From: Clarkia xantiana subsp. parviflora
Lineage: Eukaryota; Streptophyta; Magnoliopsida; Myrtales; Onagraceae
NCBI GenBank assembly: GCA_036873135.1
Contig: JAPTYO010000013.1
Span: 20,333,901-20,397,900 of the forward strand
Reading direction: 5' to 3'
DNA length: 64,000 nucleotides
This document shows positions 21,864-31,650 of this stretch, piece by piece. Position 1 is the stretch's first letter, and each line of letters starts with the position of its first letter. A program made the translations under genes and the position numbers. A model generated the notes under the pieces. The model saw only the letters and a program-made list of their open reading frames with translations, did not search any database and was not told the origin of the DNA.

Positions 21864-24593
21864 CTAGTCGATCCTCGGGAGCGGATAGCAATCTTTCGGG
21901 CATGCTTTGTTCAGGTCGCGGAAATCAACACACATCCGCCACTTGCCATTGCTCTTCTTCACCAGGAATGGGTTTGCGACCCAGGTCTGGAATCGGAGCT
22001 CCTTAATAAATACAGCATCGAGCAACCTGCCCACTTCTTGCTGGATCGCGATCTTCTTGTCGGCACCCATCGGGCGCCTTCTCTGTGTGACCGGCTTGAC
22101 CACGGGGTCAATCTTCAGCTCATGAGTAATCACATCGGGGCTGATTCCTGGCATGTCGCTCGGGGACCAGGCAAACAGCTCATTGAACTCCTTCAGCAAA
22201 TCAATCAGTTCTCGGGCCGTCTCCTCAGACAGAGCGGACCCAATCTTTACCTTTCTTTGAGGTCCATCGATCTCGACCTCCTTCAAATCTTCCATCGGGG
22301 CGGGACGCCCAAACTCCTCTCGGGGATTAGCATCAGTCTGGAAAACAGTCATAGCCTCCCGATTCCTCCTTCGAGTGGCATTGACATAGCACTTCATGGA
22401 GGCCACCCGATCGCCCTGGACCTCCCCGACTCCGTGGTCGGTCGGGAACTTCATCTTCTGATGGACAGTTGAGGCAATTGCCCCCAACGGGTTGATGGTG
22501 GTCCTCCCGATAATTGCATTGTAGGTCCCCGCAGACTCGACCACCACAAACTCCACGTTCCTCTTCTCCGACTTCCAACCACTACCGAACTCAACCGGTA
22601 AGGTAATCACCCCCATCGGGTAAGAGGTAGACCCAGAAAATCCGACAATCGGGAAGTCCGCAGGCTTCAAGTCCTTCTTGGTTTTCCCCCTGGCCTGCAG
22701 TGCATCCATGAACAAAATGTCGGAGGAGCTCCCTCCATCTATCAGGATTCTCTTCATCTCGTACCCATCCACGTTCAGGGTCACGACCAAAGCATCATCG
22801 TGCGGGGTCTCCACACCTATCAGGTCCTCCGCTGAGAAGGGAATCACCATTTCTTCTTTCGGAGTCCAATTTCGGGCCCTCTTGCCCAGCACCACAGCAA
22901 TGGGAATTCGAGAAGCATAGACCTCCCGAGATGCCGTGGTATCTCCTCCCGCAGCAAGTCCCCCATGAATCACATTAATGGTCCCCCTCTTCTCCTTGCG
23001 GGAATTGGAAGACTCAGGCTTATCCTTCTTCGGGGATCGACCACGGGATCGGGAACGGGACCGCGATCGGGACCGGGAACGGGATTGGCTCCGTCGCCCA
23101 GCCACAAATTCCTTGAGCTTTCCCTTCTGAATCAGCTTCTCAATCTCCTTCTTCAACTCCCGACAATGGTTAGTGTCGTGACCGCTGGCACGATGAAAGC
23201 GACCATAACGATCGGTGCGGGCTCCCATGAACTCCCCATCTTTCTTCGGGGGGTACCTAGTGATACCCTGCCGGTCCATCACCGCCAACACAACACCCAT
23301 GGAACAAATGAGAGGAGTGTGACGTTCCTCCCGTTTGTCCGACTTCGAGGGACGCCTGTCTTCCCTCCGATCGGGACGGCCTCGACCCCGAATGCTCTCG
23401 GGTTTATCTTTCCTCCTGCGATCGTCCGAGGGTTTGAACGACTGCTTCCCCTTGTTTGATTTCGGAGGGTCAAGGTCTCCGGCAGCTATCTTCGACTCCT
23501 GTACATCGATTTGTTGCTTTACCCTTTTCTGCAAAGCCTCCATATTCCACACAGCCTTCTCAGCCACGCTGTGCATCAGGTCGGAACCATATGGTGCTGT
23601 CAGGTTCCGAATGAAGGTGCGGATGGTCTCTCCCTCCGACATTTCCTCATCAATTTCGGCCACGCTGGCAGTGTACCTCTGGTAGTAATGTGCCAGAGAC
23701 TCATCGGGCCTCTGTACCACCTCAGTCAGGGACCTCGCGCTTTTCAGGAGACGCCAGCGGCCCTGGTACTGCTGGATGAACCGATCATGCATCTGGGTCC
23801 AGGTAGAGATGCACCCTAGAGGAAGGCTGAAGAACCACGTCAGGGCTCTTTCACCAAGTGTGCCCGGGAACAGAACGCACACTATATCGTCATTCGGGGC
23901 TCTGCCTAGACAAGCCATGACATGCTTCTGGACATGGCGAACTGGATCTCCTTCGTCATCATACTCCTTGATTGTCGGGATACCAAGTCCTGGCGGGGCA
24001 GTGGTGTTCACCAATCGGGGGACAAAGGGATGTGTGGATCGATCCCTCAGCTCCGGCATCATCTTCTTCTGGTCTCCCATACAGATGTTCACAATCTTCA
24101 CCACCTGGTCAGGGGTGATAGGACCACTAAGAGGGATGGTCCTATGTTGCACCGGTCCAGGCCCATCAATCACGAACTGCTCCGACTGAGCGGGCTCCTT
24201 ACTCTTGTCCTGGTGCTCGGGTTGGGTCTCCTGCCCGTCCCGATTCTCCCTCGGCGGAGGCGGAGGTAACTCCTCCTCCTTCTTCTTGGCGGCCTCCCTT
24301 CGGTCCAGGAGAGTCTCCATAGCCTCCAGGAATATTGGCATGGCATCCATCACAGCCTTTGCAAAGTCCGGCTTTGTAGGGGCATCCTGGTCCTTCCTCG
24401 GGATCTCTTCCCGGCTCTCCGACGAGTTTCGAATGGAATCCTCGCGATCATCATGATTCCCCCCTGTTTGGGAAACAGCAGGGGGAGGATCATTCCGATC
24501 AATAGTGCGCTCCGGCGGCCCTGAATTCAGAGTTCTAGCAGGATGGCGGGAACCGCCGGATTGTCCTTGCTTCTTCTTCTGCTTGCCAGCCAT
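21864..24593 (-). CDS. Gag-protease-RT(start) polyprotein of R1, 909 aa
   Basis: Long open frame from MAGKQKKKQG. Approximate domains: disordered charged N-terminus (1-150); Retrotrans_gag capsid-like region (215-370, with LTWFFSLPLGCI and QRPDESLAHYYQRY); arginine-rich linker; zinc knuckle (about 456-472), whose first Cys is Gly here (YGRFHRASGHDTNHC); Arg-Ser repeat (about 500-522); retropepsin with catalytic DGGSSSD (about 617-623) and the IIGRTTINP flap region; then the first part of RT up to VDFRDLNKACPKDCYPLPRID. It ends at a nonsense TAG, so no full pol is made. The lost Cys should weaken nucleic-acid binding. It assembles particles and matures them in the family; this copy is probably inactive. 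Confidence 0.9.
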   Translation of the reverse strand: MAGKQKKKQGQSGGSRHPARTLNSGPPERTIDRNDPPPAVSQTGGNHDDREDSIRNSSESREEIPRKDQDAPTKPDFAKAVMDAMPIFLEAMETLLDRREAAKKKEEELPPPPPRENRDGQETQPEHQDKSKEPAQSEQFVIDGPGPVQHRTIPLSGPITPDQVVKIVNICMGDQKKMMPELRDRSTHPFVPRLVNTTAPPGLGIPTIKEYDDEGDPVRHVQKHVMACLGRAPNDDIVCVLFPGTLGERALTWFFSLPLGCISTWTQMHDRFIQQYQGRWRLLKSARSLTEVVQRPDESLAHYYQRYTASVAEIDEEMSEGETIRTFIRNLTAPYGSDLMHSVAEKAVWNMEALQKRVKQQIDVQESKIAAGDLDPPKSNKGKQSFKPSDDRRRKDKPESIRGRGRPDRREDRRPSKSDKREERHTPLICSMGVVLAVMDRQGITRYPPKKDGEFMGARTDRYGRFHRASGHDTNHCRELKKEIEKLIQKGKLKEFVAGRRSQSRSRSRSRSRSRSRGRSPKKDKPESSNSRKEKRGTINVIHGGLAAGGDTTASREVYASRIPIAVVLGKRARNWTPKEEMVIPFSAEDLIGVETPHDDALVVTLNVDGYEMKRILIDGGSSSDILFMDALQARGKTKKDLKPADFPIVGFSGSTSYPMGVITLPVEFGSGWKSEKRNVEFVVVESAGTYNAIIGRTTINPLGAIASTVHQKMKFPTDHGVGEVQGDRVASMKCYVNATRRRNREAMTVFQTDANPREEFGRPAPMEDLKEVEIDGPQRKVKIGSALSEETARELIDLLKEFNELFAWSPSDMPGISPDVITHELKIDPVVKPVTQRRRPMGADKKIAIQQEVGRLLDAVFIKELRFQTWVANPFLVKKSNGKWRMCVDFRDLNKACPKDCYPLPRID
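23029..23100 (-). other. SR-type Arg-Ser repeat in Gag of R1
   Basis: About nine consecutive Arg-Ser dipeptides follow the zinc knuckle region. R2 keeps the same repeat at about 34575-34635. Such RS repeats are typical of splicing factors and nuclear speckle proteins. Confidence 0.85.
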
Positions 24594-24629
24594 CGATTGG
24601 GTAGAAGCTATCTTTGCTTTTTGTTACGA

Positions 24630-24647
24630 TTCCCACAGACGGCGCCA
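24630..24647 (-). other. Primer binding site of R1
   Basis: The minus strand reads TGGCGCCGTCTGTGGGAA two bases after the 5' LTR end. It complements a tRNA 3' end terminating in CCA. Its start (TGGCGCCGT) resembles Athila/Tat-type sites; the exact tRNA is not determined. Confidence 0.8.
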
Positions 24648-24648
24648 A

Positions 24649-25379
24649 TGTTGGATCACGGTTGGAACTCCGGTACGTTCTTGACGGAAATCCGAACTCC
24701 TTCGCTCCAAGTAATCCTGCAAGAAGGGGATAGACCGGGCGGTGACCCAGAATCCCTCTCCGATGCTTAAATGAGTATCTCGATATAGGCAAGCAAGTAT
24801 GAGTATGTGAATGTCAATGTGTTGATCCTGAGGTAACTCCTTCCTTTATATAGGGGAGGAGTTACCCTAGTTACCTGTTGCGATAACTGCTGGGGGCAGT
24901 TAGCCCACGTTCCATTTATCTCGGCCACTTGCCCACGTTCCGTCTTTTCAGGCCACTTCCCCACTATGTCGATAGTGGGCATGTTTCTTGGCCTCGTTCT
25001 CTGGTGGCAAGTCCCGACGGATGTCGGGGACTCCAGAGTTATCTCCTTTGGTCACCGCTCGGGGCCCATCGTCATCGGGACAGGGCCAGTATTCTCAGGG
25101 ATTCAATATCGGGGCCTACTCAAAGGCATATCATCGGGGCCTACTCAAAGGTATATCATCGGGGCCTACTCAAAGGCATATCATCGGGGCCTACTTAAAG
25201 GCATATCATCGGGGCCTACTTAAAGGCATATCGTCGGGGCCTACTTAAAGGCATATCATCGGGACCGACCTTGTCGGGTCCCCTTGTATTGGTCTTCTAA
25301 GCCTCTTTTGGGGCCCAGTGGGCCTACTTCGCCATTTAGTCGTCGTTAATGGGCCTAACGGCTATATCGAAACCCATCA
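24649..25379 (-). repeat. 5' LTR of R1
   Basis: 731 bp, paired with 14232-14957. The TATA box on the minus strand is at + 24846-24852. The GCATCGGAGAGGG motif and TTGCAGGA precede the PBS end. The 25-bp tandem array is at 25107-25262. Confidence 0.92.
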
Positions 25380-25384
25380 TCCGT

Positions 25385-25810
25385 CTATTTTTGAGTTTAA
25401 GTCTAACCAAAGTGTATCACGTGACCGTCATATGACCTCGATAAAATGATATCCCAAAAACGCCCATCCATGAAAAATTCGACCTTATGTTACCTAGTGA
25501 ATTGACGAAAATACCCGTCCTAGCTAAATCAACAACTATAGGGTTTTTGGGTGGTGGCCGGCCGGATTTGGGTGATGGTCGCTGGAGTTGGGTGGTGGTT
25601 GTTTTAATTTGACTCTAGGTGTAATTTCGTCACTTCATATTGGTAGAAGGGCAATTCTGACTTCTCACAACATTCTGTCAAAATTAACAGCAATTTTAGA
25701 CGGAAAACCAAATTTTAACAAAGTCCAAATCTCAGACAGTCCATTTCAACACTTTAAAATTCAGACCAGATTTTAACTTGAGTCAAACCTTAGACAGTTT
25801 ATTAACACAG
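25385..25810. mobile_element. Degenerate right part of a Mutator-like element split by R1
   Basis: The order of 'cacgtgacc', a GGTGGTGGCCGG-type stretch, 'gtaatttcgtcacttc', 'gtcaaaattaac' and 'gacggaaaacc' parallels the right half of M1 (26600-26987). The left remnant is at 14132-14231 (ends GGTGTCTCCGT). Closing the R1 gap restores 'gtctccgtc' as in M1. The outer ends are unclear; the flank of the chaperonin duplication resumes at about 25805. Confidence 0.5.
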
Positions 25811-25981
25811 TTTTCCTCCATATTGCTGAATATTTTAAGTCTACAAATTGATCTGTATACTCTCAATTGGGATTCAACTAAGTAAGTGTGTATGGCCCTG
25901 GTCTGGCGCTGATTCCAGCCCAAATCGGTGGAGTCGCTCTTGGCCAAGACGGTCGTAAAAGTTATTCGAGCTTAATATTTA

Positions 25982-26987
25982 GGGTTAAAAACCTATGAAA
26001 GGTCTGAACTATCACTCATGTAAACGGGAGAGGTCTGAAATTTAAAAAGTTAATAACAGAGGTCTGAAATTTCTGTTTTGTTGATAACAGCGGTCTCCGT
26101 TAGTTTTTTCCGTTAAAACTAACGGAAGTTGGTCACATGCTTGGCATGTGACCGGAAATAAATTAAATTTCCAAAAATGCCCTTCTATCAAGTATGCCCC
26201 TCACATGCTTGGAGTGAAAAGACCAAAATGCCCTTGAAGCCACCACGGCACTCCGACGACCACCAATCGTACTCCGGCGACCACCACCGTACTCCGGCGA
26301 CCACCAACGTACTCCGGTGACCACCACCAAGGCTCCGATTGGGCCAAAATCGGAGCCACCGGCCCCGACTGGACTCCGATCGGAGCCAAAAAGGCTCCGA
26401 TTGGACTCCGATCGGAGCTTTTTTGGCTCCGATCGGAGCCAAAAAGCTCTGATCGGAGCTTTGTGGCTCTGGTCGGAGCTCTGTGGCTCCGGCCGGGGCC
26501 ACAGAGCTCCGATCGGAGCTTTTTGGCTCCGTTTTTGGCTCCGATCGGAGCTTTTTGGCCCCGATCGGAGCTTTTTGGCCCCGATCGGAGCTTTTTGGCT
26601 GAGGTGGTGGCCGGAGTCGGGTCACCGGAGCCGAGGTGGTGGTCGTCGGAGTCGAGGTGGTGGTGGCCGGAGTCGGGTGGTGGTGGCCGGAGTCGGGTGG
26701 TGGTGGCCGGAGTCAGGTGGCGGTGGCCGGAGTTGGGTGGCTTTAGTTTGACTTTAGGGGTAAAATTGTCATTTCACATTTCCTTATATAAGATATTAAA
26801 TAAAACAAAATATTAAAGGGGCAAAAATGTCATTTCACACAATTCTGTTAAATTTAACCCTAAAAATGGACGGAAAACCCCAAATCAACAAAATTGAAAT
26901 TTCAGACCTCTGTTATTAACTTTTTAAACTTCAGACCTCTCCCGTTAACATGGGTGATAGTTCAGACCTTTCATAGGTTCCTAACCC
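25982..26987. mobile_element. Long-TIR Mutator-like element M1, 1006 bp
   Basis: The ends (GGGTTAAAAACCTATGAAAG and its inverse) are inverted over about 120 bases and contain GAGGTCTGAA phrases at intervals of about 35-40 bases. A perfect 9-bp target duplication TAATATTTA flanks it (25973-25981 and 26988-26996). The middle holds a GC-rich array of CTCCGATCGGAGC palindromes and TGGTGGCCGGAGT repeats. Open frames crossing the array occur on both strands and reflect the repeat. No transposase. Confidence 0.88.
26334..26600. repeat. Array of CTCCGATCGGAGC palindromes in M1
   Basis: Units such as TTTTTGGCTCCGATCGGAGC recur about ten times, each holding the palindrome GCTCCGATCGGAGC or a near version. 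Single strands should fold into chains of short stems. Confidence 0.85.
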
Positions 26988-27155
26988 TAATATTTATAAA
27001 GTACCAGAAGTATTTAGCCACTTAATAACCAATCTTAAGTAAGATACATCTGATACCGAATAACACGAATCGAGCTAAATAAATAGAATTCTTGCTATTA
27101 AACTCATAGTTTCAACTTCAGGGGTGCTTTGGCCAACAATTAAACTTGGGGGTGC

Positions 27156-28833
27156 TCATCTTTTGCGGCGGTGCTTGGTAGTAGAAGCACAGTCGGAGCA
27201 GTACCATTTTCCTTTTGGTCGTTCCTTGATCCCTACGCAACCAAAATGGAACCACTCTATCTTGCACTGCACCACCATTATCATATTTCAATTTCATCAC
27301 CACTTAAACACTATTATTCTTAATTAACCATAAATATATAAATAAATAAATACGAACATTTGGATTGTCACATGCAACCATTTCTCCATAGCTAACTTGG
27401 TTGCAGAAGCAGTAAGTGGGTTCGTTCGGGTCAACTGGTATGTCCAAGTCCACACCAGTCGGGTTTGCTGCTGCTTCTGTTGCTGCAGCACTTGCCAATC
27501 TCGTCCTGTCATAACAAACCAATTAATTTTTTCAGTTGAGCTAGTTTATCAGTTCCGGATGAGGTGGCAGAATTTCATCCATTGATTAAGTCGAGAATTA
27601 GATCAAGGCCGACATATAACGAAAGATGAGATATACTTTTTACGTCCTCCTCTACCGGTTTCACCCCTTCCCAACCTCGTGGTACCCTCAGAGTTTGATG
27701 CAGGCGCCCCATCTGAACCAGCGGTTCCTGCCATATTGTCAATTGACACTGTAAATAATGTTCAACTATTGAAAGCACAAACTATAACAATGGAAGTAGT
27801 GAATTGTTACCAAAAAAAAAGAAGAGAATCACATAAGGTTTGAGAAAAATGATGATAAAGGATTCAGAACCTGTGGCTGCAGCACGTCGGGCCTCTTCAT
27901 TGAATTTCTTCAGGTACTGATCTAGTTGCTGGATGTGTGCATCGACCTGGTTCAGAGTTCAACCAATAAAGTTGAAAAAATTGAACATTCAAAATGAAAC
28001 AAGAACTAGGAACAAATATGAACCAGCGCAAGAAGGTTTTATCCAGAATTTATCAATGCGTTTGAAGGAAAGTAAGTAGACATTGTGAATACCAAGTCAT
28101 ATGCCTGAACAGCCAGAGCAACCTTCTCATCAGCAATCCTAATACTATGCCTTTGTTCATCGAGTGTCTCGTCAGAGAATCTCATAAAAGAGGTATCCAA
28201 TGCACTGACAGGTCTATTTCCGTGCCTAATATCATCGATTTCCTGCTCACACCGATGCTCATTCTGTTTTTTAAGATCTGTCATATATAAAAGAACATGG
28301 TCTTTCAACACAGCAAGGAGATTTAAATCAAATTGGCAACATACCCAATCTGTACTTGAGTAAAGAACCTTTTCTCTTAGTTAAAATGCATACACAGGTT
28401 ATCCCAGCACAATATCGTATTGCAACCAACCGCTACTACGTGAAACTCAAAATGACACTTTTCAAAAGATTCGAATAACCAACACTCGTACTTTGAGCTT
28501 CCTGTAAGAAACTAGTACAGATTATCCAAACATATGGCTTCCTCAAGGCAAAAAGAGCGTTAAAGGAAGCATGTTTGTGAGGAATGAGGAGTAAAGGGAC
28601 GACTAACTGTCGCCACAACCAAGCTTTACCTTCTAAGCTTTTGTCGAGGTCGCGCAGCAGTGCATACTTCTTCTGCAGCACATTAGGTAGACAGTCCAGG
28701 TCTGCTTACGAAGTCAATTGATTAATCATCACATAAAAGACGCGTTTTTGGACAAGAACGAAACCCTAATTAAATTAAAAAAAAAAAAATTAAAATTAGG
28801 GTTACCTGCTTGGAACTCATCGATGAAGGACAT
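27156..28833 (-). CDS. ING1: ING1-type PHD-finger chromatin protein (7 exons, 236 aa)
   Basis: Inhibitor-of-growth family: a histone H3K4me3 reader and subunit of nuclear histone acetyltransferase complexes. Exons on the minus strand: 28833-28806, 28701-28630, 28277-28093, 27946-27871, 27727-27637, 27505-27358 and 27266-27156. All junctions are GT-AG and the sum is 711 bases including TGA. The N-terminal ING helix begins MSFIDEFQ and contains [15 protein letters not shown], matching plant ING1 rather than ING2. A basic linker (GRGGRKK) follows. The C-terminal PHD finger spans about residues 172-225: C-x-C in [22 protein letters not shown] and WYCSDC, completing the Cys4-His-Cys3 set. The tail KHRRKR is polybasic. 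Residues for H3K4me3 (Tyr, Trp) are present. No lesion seen. The first exon is short, as in its family. Confidence 0.95.
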
Positions 28834-29102
28834 TGGAAAACCTGGAGGAGGCCGTCTGTTTTTTTATTGAGAATTGCTAAAATACGAAGTCGATGATAAG
28901 GGAAGTGCCGGTTGCGGCTGCAGCCTCCTAGCCGTCGATGACGTCGCTGGAAAATCGGAAATGGCGGGTTTGAACGGGCCGGTTGTGATAAATTCGCGCC
29001 TTACAGTTAGTTTAAGGGCCGCCACTGTGAAAAAACCGAACTATAGCCGATAGTAAATTGGAATTTTTTACCCAAATATTCAGTTTTGATATCTTAAATA
29101 CT
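28834..29102 (-). promoter_or_regulatory. Upstream region of ING1
   Basis: This interval precedes the ATG and includes a GC-rich patch with a 'gccgtcgatgacgtcgc' segment (CRE-like TGACGTC, 28936-28944). No TATA box is obvious. No other gene is seen. Confidence 0.35.
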
Positions 29103-29275
29103 AGGGCTCGCAATTCATGCGGGACGTGCGGGTTCGTGTCGTGACAGAGTCGTGTCGTGTTCTAAGAGGCTAGCCCAAGCACGGCCCAATACAAAAACGT
29201 GCTAATTTAGTGTGACACGAACACGACACGAGAAAAACACGACACAACACGAACACGAAAAATTAACACGGTAAA
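29103..29275. mobile_element. Left-end fragment of an hAT-type MITE
   Basis: TAGGGCTCGCAATTCATGCGGG and the following GACACGA-rich sequence match the left part of the MITE at 3018-3527. The right inverted end is missing, so it is truncated. The following stretch to 29425 holds nothing recognisable. Confidence 0.6.
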
Positions 29276-29426
29276 GAATTGAAGAGCATTGTTGTATGTT
29301 TTCACCATACTTTAGGGTTTTTATAAGAGAGAAAAAATTGAAAAACAAAAATAGTAGAAGACTATGAGACAGAATTGATCACGGCTAAGAGAAAGAGATG
29401 ATTTTGAGAATAGAGATGAAATGATG

Positions 29427-29463
29427 AGTGGGTGGGTGGGTGGGTGGGTGGGTGGGTGGGTGG
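29427..29463. repeat. (TGGG)n microsatellite
   Basis: About nine GGGT/TGGG units in a row form a G-rich run on the plus strand that could fold as a G-quadruplex. It lies about 120 bases outside R2. Confidence 0.9.
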
Positions 29464-29581
29464 AGATTCAATTTTCAATATCATAGCATTAAAGGAAGGA
29501 AGGCATGAAGTAAGATACAGACAGGACTAGGTCACGCTTGCTAGGTTTTAGTGCGGCTGGACTTTGGTAGGAGGAAGGAAC

Positions 29582-30297
29582 TGTTGGATCACGGTGGAAC
29601 TCCGGTACGGTCCTTGACGGCGATCCTAACTCCTTTGATCCACGTGGTCCTGCAAAGAGGGGATAGACCGGGCGGTGACCCAGAATCCCTCTCCGATGCT
29701 TAAATGAGTATCTCGTATAGACTGGCAAGCAGTAATCTCAAAGTGTATATCACAATGTAAATGACCTGAGGTGACCTCTGCCCTTTTATAGGCGGAGAGG
29801 TACATCAGTTACCTGGTGAACCGTTGGGGTGGTTAGCCCGTATCCCGTGTATCTCGTGCACGATCCCGCCTATCTAGGCCATGATCTCGCTTATCTCAGC
29901 CACGCCCCGCGTATCTCGGCCACGCTCCACGTATCTTAACTACGCTCCGCGTATCTCGGCCACGCCCCGCATATCTTGGCCTCAACCTCTGAGAGTAAGT
30001 CCCGACTAACATCGGGGACTCCAGAGTTGTCTCGTTATGTCACCGCTCGGGGCCCCTCGTCATCGTGACAAGGCCAATCGTTCTCAGGGATTCGTCATCG
30101 GGGCCTACTTAAAGGCTTCTCATCGGGAGCTTTCAGCTCACCCATCGGGAACGACTCTGTCGGGACCTTTCATCATCGGGACTCCCTACGTCGGGACCCT
30201 TCGCCTTGGTCTTCTCAACCTCTATTTTAGGGCCCAGTGGGCCTGTTCGCCGTTTCCTCGCCGTTAAAGGGCCTAACGGTTATAACGGAACCCATCA
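29582..30297 (-). repeat. 3' LTR of R2
   Basis: 716 bp from TGTTGGATCACGG to AACCCATCA. It contains an array of about 21-bp CGTATCTCGGCCACGC units at 29838-29981, unlike the 25-bp array of R1, and a minus-strand TATAAAA at about + 29785-29791. Confidence 0.92.
29838..29981. repeat. 21-bp tandem repeats in R2 LTR
   Basis: About seven units of CGTATCTCGGCCACGCCCCG with changes. The 5' LTR has the same at 37132-37274. Confidence 0.88.
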
Positions 30298-30664
30298 TTT
30301 GCCCCCAAGACATGAGGGACTTTCAGTTCGTCGTGTCTTTCAACTCCCGACCTTCCGACGTCGAAGTCGGGGATCTTTCCCTTGGCTTAGTCACTCAGTA
30401 TGAGTCTTCTCGTTCACGTTTCCTCGATACCTTGTGGATAACTGCCAAATCTGAGAGGACTCCTCGGTTCCCCAGCCATTTAATGTAGCAGATAACGAAG
30501 CGACGTCTTCAGTACTCGTGCCTGATTTTTCTGAAAAGTGCTTTTCAAGCTGTTTCATCATTGCGTCCGTTGCCATTCTGCACGTTTCATCTCAACGGTT
30601 CAGATCAGAACGCTTCAACTTCGACGATTCAGATCGAAGCGTCCCTTCAACTGTCCTCTTCGTC

Positions 30665-30671
30665 TATAAAA
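30665..30671 (+). promoter_or_regulatory. TATA box of the antisense gene in R2
   Basis: TATAAAA lies 166 bases before the ATG at 30831, on the strand opposite to gag-pol. Confidence 0.7.
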
Positions 30672-30830
30672 CCCTAACCGTGGGCACAGTTTCACTTTTA
30701 CCGTCTCCGGATTTTCAAAAGCTTTCTGTAATCTATCTGCAAATTCAAGCTCTGCGATTCTGAAGATCTGGGTGTTCCTCCGATCATCTTTCCGGCAACG
30801 TCAAGTTCACTCCTTCAACCTTCCATCATC

Positions 30831-31650
30831 ATGTCTGGTAAGGGTTTCTTCTCTGTTGTTCGTTTATCTTCTCCCTTAATTTCTGCTCGATTTGTTCGCA
30901 ATTTCCCGGAAAACCCAATGTTCCTTTCCATGGCTGCTTTCAGACAGTGAATCCGGTTCTGAGGGAAGGAAGCCATTTAACTTCGACTATGCTCTGAACG
31001 AAATCTCCAGCACCGCCTACGATGCAGCTCTCCGAGAGGGATGCATCACCTCTGCCTGGGAACCTCGTTTCCCCTATCCCTGGCCTCGTCCCTCGGGTAG
31101 CCTTGAGGTTACTCGTCCCCAGAAAGGGGAGGTATTTGTCTCTACGGGACAAGTATCCGCGGGGATCAGATTTCCCTTTTGCGGTAATCTGGTCGAGATG
31201 TGCCAGCACTACAAAACCCATCCGACCACTTTCTCTCCGCATGCCATACGCCTGTGGAACGCCTTCCAGGTCCTCTGCTTCCGACAACAGTGGGTATACA
31301 GCCTCAAGCTCTTCAGGACCTTCTACGGGATGAAGTGCAACGAGGCAGGGGTTTGCGCCTTCTATCCCCGGATGTCGAAGTGGAACAAGACGCAACTCGG
31401 GTTGTGCAACTGGACTACTGACACCTGGAAGGTGGTAGAGGGTCGAGGACTCCTGGTCGATACGGGGTCCGACAACAGCGGGTGGAAGAGGAGCTACTTC
31501 TTCATCAAAAACTCCTCGATCCCGTGGCCCCGATGGGGCCCCTTCATGACAAGCCGCGATCCCTTCATGCACCTCTTTCAGGATTCGACTTGTGTCGGGC
31601 TCAGCCACACATTTCAAGTACGGAGTCGAGAACCAGCCCTTCTTGTATAG
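30831..31650 (+). pseudogene. Antisense gene of R2, 5' half fused to pol antisense
   Basis: Exon 1 is again ATGTCTG (30831-30837) with a GTAAG donor. The acceptor TTTCAG is at 30938-30943 and exon 2 starts at 30944. Unlike R1, the Transposase_28-like part is open throughout: GEVFVSTGQVSAGIRFPF, the Trp-rich helical part, then GWKRSYFF and SIPWPRWG. Near 31535-31541 the sequence jumps to the antisense of integrase, adding about 35 unrelated residues before a stop at 31648-31650. The basic, coiled-coil and Pro-Asp parts are lost. The open state of the first half shows that R1's TAG at 16094 is a later mutation. A truncated product could still be made. Confidence 0.82.

Larger units (their letters stand above)
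14232..25379 (-). mobile_element. R1: Ty3/gypsy retrotransposon with antisense spliced gene
   Basis: This element of about 11.1 kb lies on the minus strand and is flanked by a perfect 5-bp target duplication TCCGT (14227-14231 and 25380-25384). The 5' LTR is 24649-25379 and the 3' LTR 14232-14957; on the element strand both start TGATGGGTTT and end GATCCAACA. Order on the minus strand: PBS, Gag-protease-RT start (24593-21864), RT, RNase H and integrase in broken frames to 18838, tandem repeats, then an antisense gene (15376-18287, plus), PPT and LTR. Integrase follows RNase H, as in Ty3. The extra antisense ORF and the CHHC knuckle point to the Tat lineage (inference). About nine substitutions in the first 360 LTR positions suggest moderately recent insertion. 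It landed in a degenerate Mutator-like element. Confidence 0.93.

Noticed and set aside
26188..26816. Open frames of 117-145 codons in M1 with repeated 'LRSE/APIGA' words
   Set aside because: Generated by the palindromic GC array; present on both strands.
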